From Clusia tigrina (Eukaryota; Arthropoda; Insecta; Diptera; Clusiidae), in assembly GCA_920105625.2 (NCBI GenBank), contig OV050030.1, forward strand, positions 191,699,887 through 191,763,886: a DNA stretch of 64,000 bases, in the 5' to 3' direction. The notes below the pieces were generated by a model. That model had not been told where the DNA came from and ran no database searches. It was given only the letters and a program-made list of their open reading frames with translations. Positions 13,523-26,904 of this stretch are shown here, piece by piece (position 1 is the first letter of the stretch; each line of letters begins with the position of its first letter). The position numbers and the translations under genes are program-made.

Positions 13523-13907
13523 GTGCTTTATTGTCACAAAATTTAAAGAGTTTATGACGCTACAGAAAAAAGTTACAAGCATTTGAATGTTGCAAACATT
13601 GATACGCACCGTGTAGAAGTTTGGTCCATTGGAAGGTTTATCAGTGTTTCAATTTTGACCCAAGAGTAGCATATCTATGACCGATAGCTTTGATTGACAA
13701 GAGGCACGAGCACTTTATTGTCACAAAATTTCAAGGTTTTATGACGCTCCAGTAAAAAGTTACAAACATTTGAATGTTGCAAATTTTGATAGGTGTAGTA
13801 CGCACGGAAAAAAGGAGTTAGAGCCATTGGATGCTTTATCAGTGTTTCAATTTGGACTCAAGGGTAGCATAGCTATGACCGATAGCTTAAATTGACAAGG
13901 GGCATGA

Positions 13908-15540
13908 GTGCTTTATTGTCACAAAATTTCAAGGTTTTATGACGCTCCAGTAAAAAGTTACAAGCTTTTGAATGTTGCAAACTTTGATAGGTGTAGTACG
14001 CATGGAAAAAAGGAGTCAGAGCCATTGGAAGTGTTTCAATTTGGACTCAAGGGTAGCATAGCTATGACCGATAGCTTAAATTGACAAGGGCAAGCATGAG
14101 TGCTTTTTTGTCACAAAATTTCAAGGTTTTAGGACGCTCCAGTAAAAAGTTACAAGCTTTTGAATGTGGCAAACTTTGATAGGTGTAGTACGCACGGAAA
14201 AAAGGAGTTAGAGCCATTGGAAGCTTTATCAGTGTTTCAATTTGGACTCAAGGGTAGCATATCTATGATCGATAGCTTAAATTGACAAGGGGCATGCGTG
14301 CTATATTGTCACGAAAATTTCAAGGTTTTATGACGCTCCAATAAAAAGTTACAAGCATTTGTATGCTGCAAATTTTGATAGGTGTAGTACGCACGGAAAA
14401 AAGGAGTTAGAGCCATTGGATGCTTTATCAGTGTTTCAATTTGGACTCAAGGGTAGCATAGCTATGATCGATAGCTTAAATTGACAAGGGCATGCGTGCT
14501 ATATTGTCACGAAAATTTCAAGGTTTTATGACGCTCCAGTAAAAAGTTACAAGCATTTGAATGCTGCAAATTTTGATAGGTGTAGTACGCACGGAAAAAA
14601 GGAGTCAGAGCCATTGGAAGTATTTCAATTTGGACTCAAGGGTAGCATAGCTATGACCGATAGCTTAAATTGACAAGCCATTGGATGCTTTATCAGTGTT
14701 TCAATTTGGACTCAAGGGTAGCATAGCTATGACCGATAGCTTAAATTGACAAGGGGCATGAGTGCTTTATTGTCACAAAATTTCAAGGTTTTATGACGCT
14801 CCAGTAAAAAGTTACAAGCTTTTGAATGTTGCAAACTTTGATAGGTGTAGTACGCATGGAAAAAAGGAGTCAGAGCCATTGGAAGTGTTTCAATTTGGAC
14901 TCAAGGGTAGCATAGCTATGACCGATAGCTTAAATTGACAAGGGCAAGCATGAGTGCTTTATTGTCACAAAATTTCAAGGTTTTAGGACGCTCCAGTAAA
15001 AAGTTACAAGCTTTTGAATGTTGCAAACTTTGATAGGTGTAGTACGCACGGAAAAAAGGAGTTAGAGCCATTGGAAGCTTTATCAGTGTTTCAATTTGGA
15101 CTCAAGGGTAGCATATCTATGATCGATAGCTTAAATTGACAAGGGGCATGCGTGCTATATTGTCACGAAAATTTCAAGGTTTTATGACGCTCCAATAAAA
15201 AGTTACAAGCATTTTAATGCTGCAAATTTTGATAGGTGTAGTACGCACGGAAAAAAGGAGTTAGAGCCATTGGATGCTTTATCAGTGTTTCAATTTGGAC
15301 TCAAGGGTAGCATAGCTATGATCGATAGCTTAAATTGACAAGGGGCATGCGTGCTATATTGTCACGAAAATTTCAAGGTTTTATGACGCTCCAGTAAAAA
15401 GTTACAAGCATTTGAATGCTGCAAATTTTGATAGGTGTAGTACGCACGGAAAAAAGGAGTCAGAGCCATTGGAAGTATTTCAATTTGGACTCAAGGGTAG
15501 CATAGCTATGACCGATAGCTTAAATTGACAAGGGGCATGA
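13908..15540 (+). repeat. 854-bp tandem duplication with a 3-bp insertion marker
   Basis: Monomers at 13908, 14100, 14298 and 14496 recur at 14762, 14954, 15152 and 15351. Both copies carry the rare boundary GACAAGGGCAAGCATGAG (3 bases longer than usual) near 14091 and 14945. The first unit also includes a 76-bp fragment. One base is missing at the boundary before 14496 (ACAAGGGCATG). Confidence 0.83.
14675..14750 (+). repeat. 76-bp monomer fragment 1
   Basis: After TTGACAAG the array jumps straight to CCATTGGATGCTTTATCAG, so only the last 76 bp of a monomer are present. About 122 bp, roughly the first 60% of the copy, are missing. Confidence 0.88.
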
Positions 15541-16105
15541 GTGCTTTATTGTCACAAAATTTCAAGGTTTTGTGACGCTTCAGTAAAAAGTTACAAGCTT
15601 TTGAATGTTGCAAACTTTGATAGGTGTAGTACGCACGGAAAAAAGGAGTCAGAGCCATTGGAAGTGTTTCAATTTGGACTCAAGGGTAGCATAGCTATGA
15701 CCGATAGCTTAAATTGACAAGGGGCATGAGTGCTTTATTGTCACAAAAATTCAAGGTTTTATGACGCTCCATTAAAAAGCTACAAGCGTTTGAATGTTGC
15801 AAACTTTGATAGGTGTAGTACGCACGGAGAAAAGGAGTTAGAGCCATTGGATGCTTTATCAGTGTTTCAATTTTGACCCAAGGGTAGCATAGCTATGACC
15901 GATAGCTTAGATTGACAAGGGGCATGAATGCTTTATTGTCACAAAATTTCAAGGTTTTATGACGCTCCAGTAAAAAGTTACAAGCATTTGAATGCTGCAA
16001 ATTTTGATAGGTGTAGTACGCACGGAAAAAAGGAGTCAGAGCCATTGGAAGTATTTCAATTTGGACTCAAGGGTAGCATAGCTATGACCGATAGCTTAAA
16101 TTGAC

Positions 16106-16181
16106 AAGCTATTGGATGCTTTATCAGTGTTTCAATTTGGACTCAAGGGTAGCATAGCTATGACCGATAGCTTAAATTAAC
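16106..16181 (+). repeat. 76-bp monomer fragment 2
   Basis: Same breakpoint as the fragment at 14675, with one substitution (GACAAGCTATTGG). It is followed by a TTAACAAGG boundary and a P monomer at 16193. Confidence 0.88.
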
Positions 16182-16192
16182 AAGGGGCATGC

Positions 16193-16755
16193 GTGCTTTA
16201 TTGTCACAAAATTTAAAGAGTTTATGACGCTACAGAAAAAAGTTACAAGCATTTGAATGTTGCAAACATTGATACGCACCGTGTAGAAGTTTGGTCCATT
16301 GGAAGGTTTATCAGTGTTTAAATTTTGACCCAAGAGTAGCATATCTATGACCGATAGCTTTGATTGACAAGAGGCACGAGCACTTTATTGTCACAAAATT
16401 TCAAGGTTTTATGACGCTCCAGTAAAAAGTTACAAACATTTGAATGTTGCAAATTTTGATAGGTGTAGTACGCACGGAAAAAAGGAGTTAGAGCCATTGG
16501 ATGCTTTATCAGTGTTTCAATTTGGACTCAAGGGTAGCATAGCTATGACCGATAGCTTAAATTGACAAGGGGCATGAGTGCTTTATTGTCACAAAATTTC
16601 TAGGTTTTATGACGCTCCAGTAAAAAGTTACAAGCTTTTGAATGTTCCAAACTTTGATAGGTGTAGTACGCATGGAAAAAAGGAGTCAGAGCCATTGGAA
16701 GTGTTTCAATTTGGACTCAAGGGTAGCATAGCTATGACCGATAGCTTAAATTGAC
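16193..16755 (+). repeat. Copy of the 13523-14085 trimer (offset 2670)
   Basis: P187, F198 and S189 at 16193, 16380 and 16578 match those at 13523, 13710 and 13908. Shared rare variants are AAAGAGTTTATGACGCTAC and GATAGCTTTGATTGAC. With the 76-bp fragments this shows that 13.5-16.8 kb was copied piecewise. Confidence 0.78.
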
Positions 16756-16831
16756 AAGCCATTGGATGCTTTATCAGTGTTTCAATTTGGACTCAAGGGT
16801 AGCATAGCTATGACCGATAGCTTAAATTGAC
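16756..16831 (+). repeat. 76-bp monomer fragment 3
   Basis: Same breakpoint and length as the other two fragments (GACAAGCCATTGG). It directly precedes the 4058-bp unit that starts at 16843. Confidence 0.88.
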
Positions 16832-16842
16832 AAGGGGCATGA

Positions 16843-19800
16843 GTGCTTTATTGTCACAAAATTTCAAGGTTTTATGACGCTCCAGTAAAAAGTTACAAGC
16901 TTTTGAATGTTGCAAACTTTGATAGGTGTAGTACGCACGGAAAAAAGGAGTTAGAGCCATTGGAAGCTTTATCAGTGTTTCAATTTGGACTCAAGGGTAG
17001 CATATCTATGATCGATAGCTTAAATTGACAAGGGGCATGCGTGCTATATTGTCACGAAAATTTCAAGGTTTTATGACGCTCCAATAAAAAGTTACAAGCA
17101 TTTTAATGCTGCAAATTTTGATAGGTGTAGTACGCACGGAAAAAAGGAGTTAGAGCCATTGGATGCTTTATCAGTGTTTCAATTTGGACTCAAGGGTAGC
17201 ATAGCTATGATCGATAGCTTAAATTGACAAGGGGCATGCGTGCTATATTGTCACGAAAATTTCAAGGTTTTATGACGCTCCAGTAAAAAGTTACAAGCAT
17301 TTGAATGCTGCAAATTTTGATAGGTGTAGTACGCACGGAAAAAAGGAGTCAGAGCCATTGGAAGTATTTCAATTTGGACTCAAGGGTACCATAGCTATGA
17401 CCGATAGCTTAAATTGACAAGGGGCATGAGTGCTTTATTGTCACAAAATTTCAAGGTTTTGTGACGCTTCAGTAAAAAGTTACAAGCTTTTGAATGTTGC
17501 AAACTTTGATAGGTGTAGTACGCACGGAAAAAAGGAGTCAGAGCCATTGGAAGTGTTTCAATTTGGACTCAAGGGTAGCATAGCTATGACCGATAGCTTA
17601 AATTGACAAGGGGCATGAGTGCTTTATTGTCACAAAAATTCAAGGTTTTATGACGCTCCATTAAAAAGCTACAAGCGTTTGAATGTTGCAAACTTTGATA
17701 GGTGTAGTACGCACGGAGAAAAGGAGTTAGAGCCATTGGATGCTTTATCAGTGTTTCAATTTTGACCCAAGGGTAGCATAGCTATGACCGATAGCTTAGA
17801 TTGACAAGGGGCATGAATGCTTTATTGTCACAAAATTTCAAGGTTTTATGACGCTCCAGTAAAAAGTTACAAGCTTTTGAATGTTGCAAACTTTGATAGG
17901 TGTAGTACGCACGGAAAAAAGGAGTCAGAGCCATTGGAAGTGTTTCAATTTAAACTCAAGGGTCGCATAGCTATGACCGATAGCTTAAATTGACATGGGG
18001 CATGAGTGCTTTATTGTCACAAAATTTCAAGGTTTTATGACGCTCCATTAAAAAGTTACAAGCTTTTGAATGTTGCAAACTTTGATAGGTGTAGTACGCA
18101 CGGAAGAAAGGAGTTAGAGCCATTGGATGCTTTATCAGTGTTTCAATTTGGACTCAAGGGTAGCATAGCTATGACCGATAGCTTAAATTGACAAGGAGCA
18201 TGCGTGCTTTATTGTCACAAAATTTCAAGGTTTTATGACGCTCCAGTAAAAAGTTACAAGCATTTGAATGTTGCAAACTTTGATAGGTGTAGTACCACGG
18301 AAGAAAGGAGTCAGAGCCATTGGAAGATTTATCAGTGTTTCAATTTCGACTCAAGGGTAGCATAGCTATGACCGATAGCTTAAATTAGCAAGGGGCATGC
18401 GTGCTTTATTGTCACAAAATTTAAAGGTTTTATGACGCTCCAGAAAAAAGTTACAAGCATTTGAATGTTGCAAACTTTGATACGCACCGTGTTGAAGTTT
18501 GGTCCATTGGTAGGTTTATCAGTGTTTCAATTTTGACCCAAGAGTAGCATAGCTATGACCGATAGCTCAGATTGACAAGAGGCACGAGCACTTTATTGTC
18601 ACAAAATTTCAAGGTTTTATGACGCTCCAGTAAAAAGTTACAAACATTTGAGTGTTGCAAATTTTGATAGGTGTAGTACGCACGGAAAAAAGGAGTTAGA
18701 GCCATTGGATGCTTTATCAGTGTTTCAATTTGGACTCAAGGGTAGCATAGCTATGACCGATAGCTTAAATTGACAAGGGGCATGAGTGCTTTATTGTCAC
18801 AAAATTTAAAAGTTTTATGACGCTCCAGTAAAAAGTTACAAGCATTTGAATGTTGCAAACTTTGATACGCACGGTGTCGAAGTTTGGTCCATTGGAAGCT
18901 TTATCAGTGTTTCAATTTTGACTCAAGGGTAGCATAGCTATGACCGCTACTTTAAATTGACAAGGGGCATGAGTGCTTTATTGTCACAAAATTTTAAAGT
19001 TTTATGACGCTCCAGTAAAAAGTTACAAGCTTTTGAATGTTGCAAACTTTGATAGGTGTAGTACGCACGGAAAAAAGGAGTTAGAGCCATTGGATGTCTT
19101 ATCAGTGTTTCAATTTTGATTCAAGGGTAGCATAGCTATGACCGATAGCTTAGATTGACAAGAGGCACGAGCACTTTATTGTCACAAAATTTCAAGGTTT
19201 TATGACGCTCCAGTAAAAAGTTACAAGCATTTGAATGTGAAAACTTTGATACGCACCGTGTAGAAGTTTGGTCCATTGGAAGCTTTATCAGTGTTTCAAT
19301 TTTGACTCAAGGGTAGCATAGCTATGACCGATAGTTTAGATTGACAACAGGCACGAGCACTTTTTTGTCACAAAATTTCAAGGTTTTATGACGCTCCAGT
19401 AAAAAGTTACAAGCATTTGAATGTTGCAAACTTTGATACGCACGGTGTAGAAGTTTGGTCCATTGGAAGTTTTATCAGTGTTTCAACTTTGACTCAAGGG
19501 TAGCATAGCTATGACCGATAGCTTAAATTGACAAGGGGCATGAGTGCTTTATTGTCACAAAATTTCAAGGTTTTATGACACTCCAGTAAAAAGTTACAAG
19601 CTTTTGAATGTTGCAAACTTTGATAGGTGTAGTACGCACGGAAAAAAGGAGTCAGAGCCATTGGAAGTGTTTCAATTTGGACTCAAGGGTAGCATAGCTA
19701 TGACCGATAGCTTAGATTGACAAAAGGCACGAGCACTTTATTGTCACAAAATTTCAAGGTTTTATGACGCTCCAGTAAAAAGTTACAAGTATTTGAATGT

Positions 19801-20900
19801 TGCAAATTTTGAAAGGTGTAGTACGCGCGGAAAAAAGGAGTTAGAGCCATTGGAAGCTTTATCAGTGTTTCAATTTGGACTCAAGTGTAGCATATCTATG
19901 ATCGATAGCTTAAATTGACAAGGGGCATGCGGGCTATATTGTCACAAAATTTCAAGGTTTTATGACGCTCCAGTAAAAAGTTACAAACATTTGAATGTTG
20001 CAAATTTTGATAGGTGTAGTACGCACGGAAAAAAGGAGTCAGAGCCATTGGAAGTGTTTCTATTTGGACTCAAGGGTAGCATAGCTATGACCGATAGCTT
20101 AGATTGACAAAAGGCACGAGCACTTTATTGTCACAAAATTTCAAGGTTTTATGACGCTCCAGTAAAAAGTTACAAGTATTTGAATGTTGCAAATTTTGAA
20201 AGGTGTAGTACGCACGGAAAAAAGGAGTTAGAGCCATTGGAAGCTTTATCAGTGTTTCAATTTGGACTCAAGTGTAGCATATCTATGATCGATAGCTTAA
20301 ATTGACAAGGGGCATGCGTGCTATATCGTCACAAAATTTCAAGGTTTTATGACGCTCCATTTAAAAGTTACAAGCTTTTGAATGTTACAAATTTTGATAG
20401 GTGTAGTACGCACGGAAAAAAGGAGTTAGAGCCATTGGATGCTCTATCAGTGTTTCAATTTGGACTCAAGGGTAGCATAGCTATGACCGATAGCTTAAAT
20501 TGACAAGGGGCATGCGTGCTTTAATGTCACAAAATTTCAAGGTTTTATGACGCTCCAGTAAAAAGTTAGAAACATTTGAATGTTGCAAATTTTGATAGGT
20601 GTAGTACGCACGGAAAAAAGGAGTTAGAGCCATTGGATGCTTTATCAGTGTTTCAATTTGGACTCAAGGGTAGCATAGATATGACCGATAGCTTAAATTG
20701 ACAAGGGGCATGAGTGCTTTATTGTCACAAAATTTCAAGGTTTTATGACGCTCCAGTAGAAAGTTACAGGAATTTGAATGTTGCAAACTTTGATACGCAC
20801 CGTGTAGAAGTTTGTTCCATTGGAAGCTTTATCAGTGTTTCAATTTTGACTCAAGATTAGCATAGCTATGATCGATAGCTTAAATTGACAAGGGGCATGA
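16843..20900 (+). repeat. 21-monomer higher-order unit (4058 bp)
   Basis: Starts with F198, I199, S190, S189, F198, S189 and F198. The first 2.5 kb recur at +4058 (20901-23388) with shared rare variants such as CTCAAGGGTACCATAG, AAAAAGCTACAAGCG, TTTAAACTCAAGGGTCGC, GGAAGAAAGG, TCCATTGGTAGG and GATGTCTTATCAG. The 1 kb from about 19820 recurs at +3682. The start also resembles 14954-15960 (offset 1889), linking it to the preceding block. Confidence 0.85.
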
Positions 20901-23002
20901 GTGCTTTATTGTCACAAAATTTCAAGGTTTTATGACGCTCCAGTAAAAAGTTACAAGCTTTTGAATGTTGCAAACTTTGATAGGTGTAGTACGCACGGAA
21001 AAAAGGAGTTAGAGCCATTGGAAGCTTTATCAGTGTTTCAATTTGGACTCAAGGGTAGCATATCTATGATCGATAGCTTAAATTGACAAGGGGCATGCGT
21101 GCTATATTGTCACGAAAATTTCAAGGTTTTATGACGCTCCAATAAAAAGTTACAAGCATTTTAATGCTGCAAATTTTGATAGGTGTAGTACGCACGGAAA
21201 AAAGGAGTTAGAGCCATTGGATGCTTTATCAGTGTTTCAATTTGGACTCAAGGGTAGCATAGCTATGATCGATAGCTTAAATTGACAAGGGGCATGCGTG
21301 CTATATTGTCACGAAAATTTCAAGGTTTTATGACGCTCCAGTAAAAAGTTACAAGCATTTGAATGCTGCAAATTTTGATAGGTGTAGTACGCACGGAAAA
21401 AAGGAGTCAGAGCCATTGGAAGTATTTCAATTTGGACTCAAGGGTACCATAGCTATGACCGATAGCTTAAATTGACAAGGGGCATGAGTGCTTTATTGTC
21501 ACAAAATTTCAAGGTTTTGTGACGCTTCAGTAAAAAGTTACAAGCTTTTGAATGTTGCAAACTTTGATAGGTGTAGTACGCACGGAAAAAAGGAGTCAGA
21601 GCCATTGGAAGTGTTTCAATTTGGACTCAAGGGTAGCATAGCTATGACCGATAGCTTAAATTGACAAGGGGCATGAGTGCTTTATTGTCACAAAAATTCA
21701 AGGTTTTATGACGCTCCATTAAAAAGCTACAAGCGTTTGAATGTTGCAAACTTTGATAGGTGTAGTACGCACGGAGAAAAGGAGTTAGAGCCATTGGATG
21801 CTTTATCAGTGTTTCAATTTTGACCCAAGGGTAGCATAGCTATGACCGATAGCTTAGATTGACAAGGGGCATGAATGCTTTATTGTCACAAAATTTCAAG
21901 GTTTTATGACGCTCCAGTAAAAAGTTACAAGCTTTTGAATGTTGCAAACTTTGATAGGTGTAGTACGCACGGAAAAAAGGAGTCAGAGCCATTGGAAGTG
22001 TTTCAATTTAAACTCAAGGGTCGCATAGCTATGACCGATAGCTTAAATTGACATGGGGCATGAGTGCTTTATTGTCACAAAATTTCAAGGTTTTATGACG
22101 CTCCATTAAAAAGTTACAAGCTTTTGAATGTTGCAAACTTTGATAGGTGTAGTACGCACGGAAGAAAGGAGTTAGAGCCATTGGATGCTTTATCAGTGTT
22201 TCAATTTGGACTCAAGGGTAGCATAGCTATGACCGATAGCTTAAATTGACAAGGAGCATGCGTGCTTTATTGTCACAAAATTTCAAGGTTTTATGACGCT
22301 CCAGTAAAAAGTTACAAGCATTTGAATGTTGCAAACTTTGATAGGTGTAGTACCACGGAAGAAAGGAGTCAGAGCCATTGGAAGATTTATCAGTGTTTCA
22401 ATTTCGACTCAAGGGTAGCATAGCTATGACCGATAGCTTAAATTAGCAAGGGGCATGCGTGCTTTATTGTCACAAAATTTAAAGGTTTTATGACGCTCCA
22501 GAAAAAAGTTACAAGCATTTGAATGTTGCAAACTTTGATACGCACCGTGTTGAAGTTTGGTCCATTGGTAGGTTTATCAGTGTTTCAATTTTGACCCAAG
22601 AGTAGCATAGCTATGACCGATAGCTCAGATTGACAAGAGGCACGAGCACTTTATTGTCACAAAATTTCAAGGTTTTATGACGCTCCAGTAAAAAGTTACA
22701 AACATTTGAATGTTGCAAATTTTGATAGGTGTAGTACGCACGGAAAAAAGGAGTTAGAGCCATTGGATGCTTTATCAGTGTTTCAATTTGGACTCAAGGG
22801 TAGCATAGCTATGACCGATAGCTTAAATTGACAAGGGGCATGAGTGCTTTATTGTCACAAAATTTAAAAGTTTTATGACGCTCCAGTAAAAAGTTACAAG
22901 CATTTGAATGTTGCAAACTTTGATACGCACGGTGTCGAAGTTTGGTCCATTGGAAGCTTTATCAGTGTTTCAATTTTGACTCAAGGGTAGCATAGCTATG
23001 AC
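20901..23002 (+). repeat. Partial second copy of the 4058-bp unit
   Basis: Matches 16843-18944 monomer for monomer. Few differences are visible, for example GAGTGTTGCAAATT near 18651 against GAATGTTGC here. The match continues to about 23388 and then switches to a sequence with GACCGCTACTTT. Confidence 0.85.
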
Positions 23003-26000
23003 CGCTACTTTAAATTGACAAGGGGCATGAGTGCTTTATTGTCACAAAATTTTAAAGTTTTATGACGCTCCAGTAAAAAGTTACAAGCTTTTGAATGTTG
23101 CAAACTTTGATAGGTGTAGTACGCACGGAAAAAAGGAGTTAGAGCCATTGGATGTCTTATCAGTGTTTCAATTTTGATTCAAGGGTAGCATAGCTATGAC
23201 CGATAGCTTAGATTGACAAGAGGCACGAGCACTTTATTGTCACAAAATTTCAAGGTTTTATGACGCTCCAGTAAAAAGTTACAAGCATTTGAATGTGAAA
23301 ACTTTGATACGCACCGTGTAGAAGTTTGGTCCATTGGAAGCTTTATCAGTGTTTCAATTTTGACTCAAGGGTAGCATAGCTATGACCGCTACTTTAAATT
23401 GACAAGGGGCATGAGTGCTTTATTGTCACAAAATTTTAAAGTTTTATGACGCTCCAGTAAAAAGTTACAAGCTTTTGAATGTTGCAAACTTTGATAGGTG
23501 TAGTACGCGCGGAAAAAAGGAGTTAGAGCCATTGGAAGCTTTATCAGTGTTTCAATTTGGACTCAAGTGTAGCATATCTATGATCGATAGCTTAAATTGA
23601 CAAGGGGCATGCGGGCTATATTGTCACAAAATTTCAAGGTTTTATGACGCTCCAGTAAAAAGTTACAAACATTTGAATGTTGCAAATTTTGATAGGTGTA
23701 GTACGCACGGAAAAAAGGAGTCAGAGCCATTGGAAGTGTTTCTATTTGGACTCAAGGGTAGCATAGCTATGACCGATAGCTTAGATTGACAAAAGGCACG
23801 AGCACTTTATTGTCACAAAATTTCAAGGTTTTATGACGCTCCAGTAAAAAGTTACAAGTATTTGAATGTTGCAAATTTTGAAAGGTGTAGTACGCACGGA
23901 AAAAAGGAGTTAGAGCCATTGGAAGCTTTATCAGTGTTTCAATTTGGACTCAAGTGTAGCATATCTATGATCGATAGCTTAAATTGACAAGGGGCATGCG
24001 TGCTATATCGTCACAAAATTTCAAGGTTTTATGACGCTCCATTTAAAAGTTACAAGCTTTTGAATGTTACAAATTTTGATAGGTGTAGTACGCACGGAAA
24101 AAAGGAGTTAGAGCCATTGGATGCTCTATCAGTGTTTCAATTTGGACTCAAGGGTAGCATAGCTATGACCGATAGCTTAAATTGACAAGGGGCATGCGTG
24201 CTTTAATGTCACAAAATTTCAAGGTTTTATGACGCTCCAGTAAAAAGTTAGAAACATTTGAATGTTGCAAATTTTGATAGGTGTAGTACGCACGGAAAAA
24301 AGGAGTTAGAGCCATTGGATGCTTTATCAGTGTTTCAATTTGGACTCAAGGGTAGCATAGATATGACCGATAGCTTAAATTGACAAGGGGCATGAGTGCT
24401 TTATTGTCACAAAATTTCAAGGTTTTATGACGCTCCAGTAGAAAGTTACAGGAATTTGAATGTTGCAAACTTTGATACGCACCGTGTAGAAGTTTGGTCC
24501 ATTGGAAGCTTTATCAGTGTTTCAATTTTGACTCAAGATTAGCATAGCTATGATCGATAGCTTAAATTGACAAGGGGCATGAGTGCTTTATTGTCACAAA
24601 GTTTCAAGGTCTTATGACGCTCCAGTAGAAAGTTATAGGCATTTGAATGTTGAAAACTTTGATACGCACCGTGTAGAAGTTTGGTCCATTGGAAGCTTTA
24701 TCAGTGTTTCAATTTGGACTCAAGTGTAGCATATCTATGATCGATAGCTTAAATTGACAAGGGGCATGCGTGCTATATCGTCACAAAATTTCAAGGTTTT
24801 ATGACGCTCCATTTAAAAGTTACAAGCTTTTGAATGTTACAAATTTTGATAGGTGTAGTACGCACGGAAAAAAGGAGTTAGAGCCATTGGATGCTCTATC
24901 AGTGTTTCAATTTGGACTCAAGGGTAGCATAGCTATGACCGCTACTTTAAATTGACAAGGGGCATGAGTGCTTTATTGTCACAAAATTTTAAAGTTTTAT
25001 GACGCTCCAGTAAAAAGTTACAAGCTTTTGAATGTTGCAAACTTTGATAGGTGTAGTACGCACGGAAAAAAGGAGTTAGAGCCATTGGATGTCTTATCAG
25101 TGTTTCAATTTTGATTCAAGGGTAGCATAGCTATGACCGATAGCTTAGATTGACAAGAGGCACGAGCACTTTATTGTCACAAAATTTCAAGGTTTTATGA
25201 CGCTCCAGTAAAAAGTTACAAGCATTTGAATGTGAAAACTTTGATACGCACCGTGTAGAAGTTTGGTCCATTGGAAGCTTTATCAGTGTTTCAATTTTGA
25301 CTCAAGGGTAGCATAGCTATGACCGCTACTTTAAATTGACAAGGGGCATGAGTGCTTTATTGTCACAAAATTTTAAAGTTTTATGACGCTCCAGTAAAAA
25401 GTTACAAGCTTTTGAATGTTGCAAACTTTGATAGGTGTAGTACGCGCGGAAAAAAGGAGTTAGAGCCATTGGAAGCTTTATCAGTGTTTCAATTTGGACT
25501 CAAGTGTAGCATATCTATGATCGATAGCTTAAATTGACAAGGGGCATGCGGGCTATATTGTCACAAAATTTCAAGGTTTTATGACGCTCCAGTAAAAAGT
25601 TACAAACATTTGAATGTTGCAAATTTTGATAGGTGTAGTACGCACGGAAAAAAGGAGTCAGAGCCATTGGAAGTGTTTCTATTTGGACTCAAGGGTAGCA
25701 TAGCTATGACCGATAGCTTAGATTGACAAAAGGCACGAGCACTTTATTGTCACAAAATTTCAAGGTTTTATGACGCTCCAGTAAAAAGTTACAAGTATTT
25801 GAATGTTGCAAATTTTGAAAGGTGTAGTACGCACGGAAAAAAGGAGTTAGAGCCATTGGAAGCTTTATCAGTGTTTCAATTTGGACTCAAGTGTAGCATA
25901 TCTATGATCGATAGCTTAAATTGACAAGGGGCATGCGTGCTATATCGTCACAAAATTTCAAGGTTTTATGACGCTCCATTTAAAAGTTACAAGCTTTTGA

Positions 26001-26876
26001 ATGTTACAAATTTTGATAGGTGTAGTACGCACGGAAAAAAGGAGTTAGAGCCATTGGATGCTCTATCAGTGTTTCAATTTGGACTCAAGGGTAGCATAGC
26101 TATGACCGATAGCTTAAATTGACAAGGGGCATGCGTGCTTTAATGTCACAAAATTTCAAGGTTTTATGACGCTCCAGTAAAAAGTTAGAAACATTTGAAT
26201 GTTGCAAATTTTGATAGGTGTAGTACGCACGGAAAAAAGGAGTTAGAGCCATTGGATGCTTTATCAGTGTTTCAATTTGGACTCAAGGGTAGCATAGATA
26301 TGACCGATAGCTTAAATTGACAAGGGGCATGAGTGCTTTATTGTCACAAAATTTCAAGGTTTTATGACGCTCCAGTAGAAAGTTACAGGAATTTGAATGT
26401 TGCAAACTTTGATACGCACCGTGTAGAAGTTTGGTCCATTGGAAGCTTTATCAGTGTTTCAATTTTGACTCAAGATTAGCATAGCTATGATCGATAGCTT
26501 AAATTGACAAGGGGCATGAGTGCTTTATTGTCACAAAGTTTCAAGGTCTTATGACGCTCCAGTAGAAAGTTATAGGCATTTGAATGTTGAAAACTTTGAT
26601 ACGCACCGTGTAGAAGTTTGGTCCATTGGAAGCTTTATCAGTGTTTCAATTTTGACTCAAGGGTAGCATATCTATGATCGATAGCTTAAATTGACAAGGG
26701 GCATGCGTGCTATATCGTCACAAAATTTCAAGGTTTTATGACGCTCCATTTAAAAGTTACAAGCTTTTGAATGTTACAAATTTTGATAGGTGTAGTACGC
26801 ACGGAAAAAAGGAGTTAGAGCCATTGGATGCTCTATCAGTGTTTCAATTTGGACTCAAGGGTAGCATAGCTATGAT
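23003..26876 (+). repeat. Second, unrelated 1937-bp decamer, two tandem copies
   Basis: Copies are about 23003-24939 and 24940-26876. Monomers at 23415, 23613, 23802, 24000, 24198, 24396, 24583 and 24770 recur exactly 1937 bp later. The unit includes F monomers with CCATTTAAAAGTTACAAGC and a GTACGCGCGG variant. The period equals that of the 8.9-12 kb decamer, but the class order differs, so the equality appears coincidental. Confidence 0.87.
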
Positions 26877-26904
26877 CGATAGCTTAAATTGACAAGGGGC
26901 ATGC

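Noticed and set aside
13908..16842. Mobile element or retrotransposon remnant as the cause of the irregular block
   Set aside because: All sequence in the block is still monomer-derived; irregularity comes from 76-bp fragments and duplicated segments, not foreign DNA.
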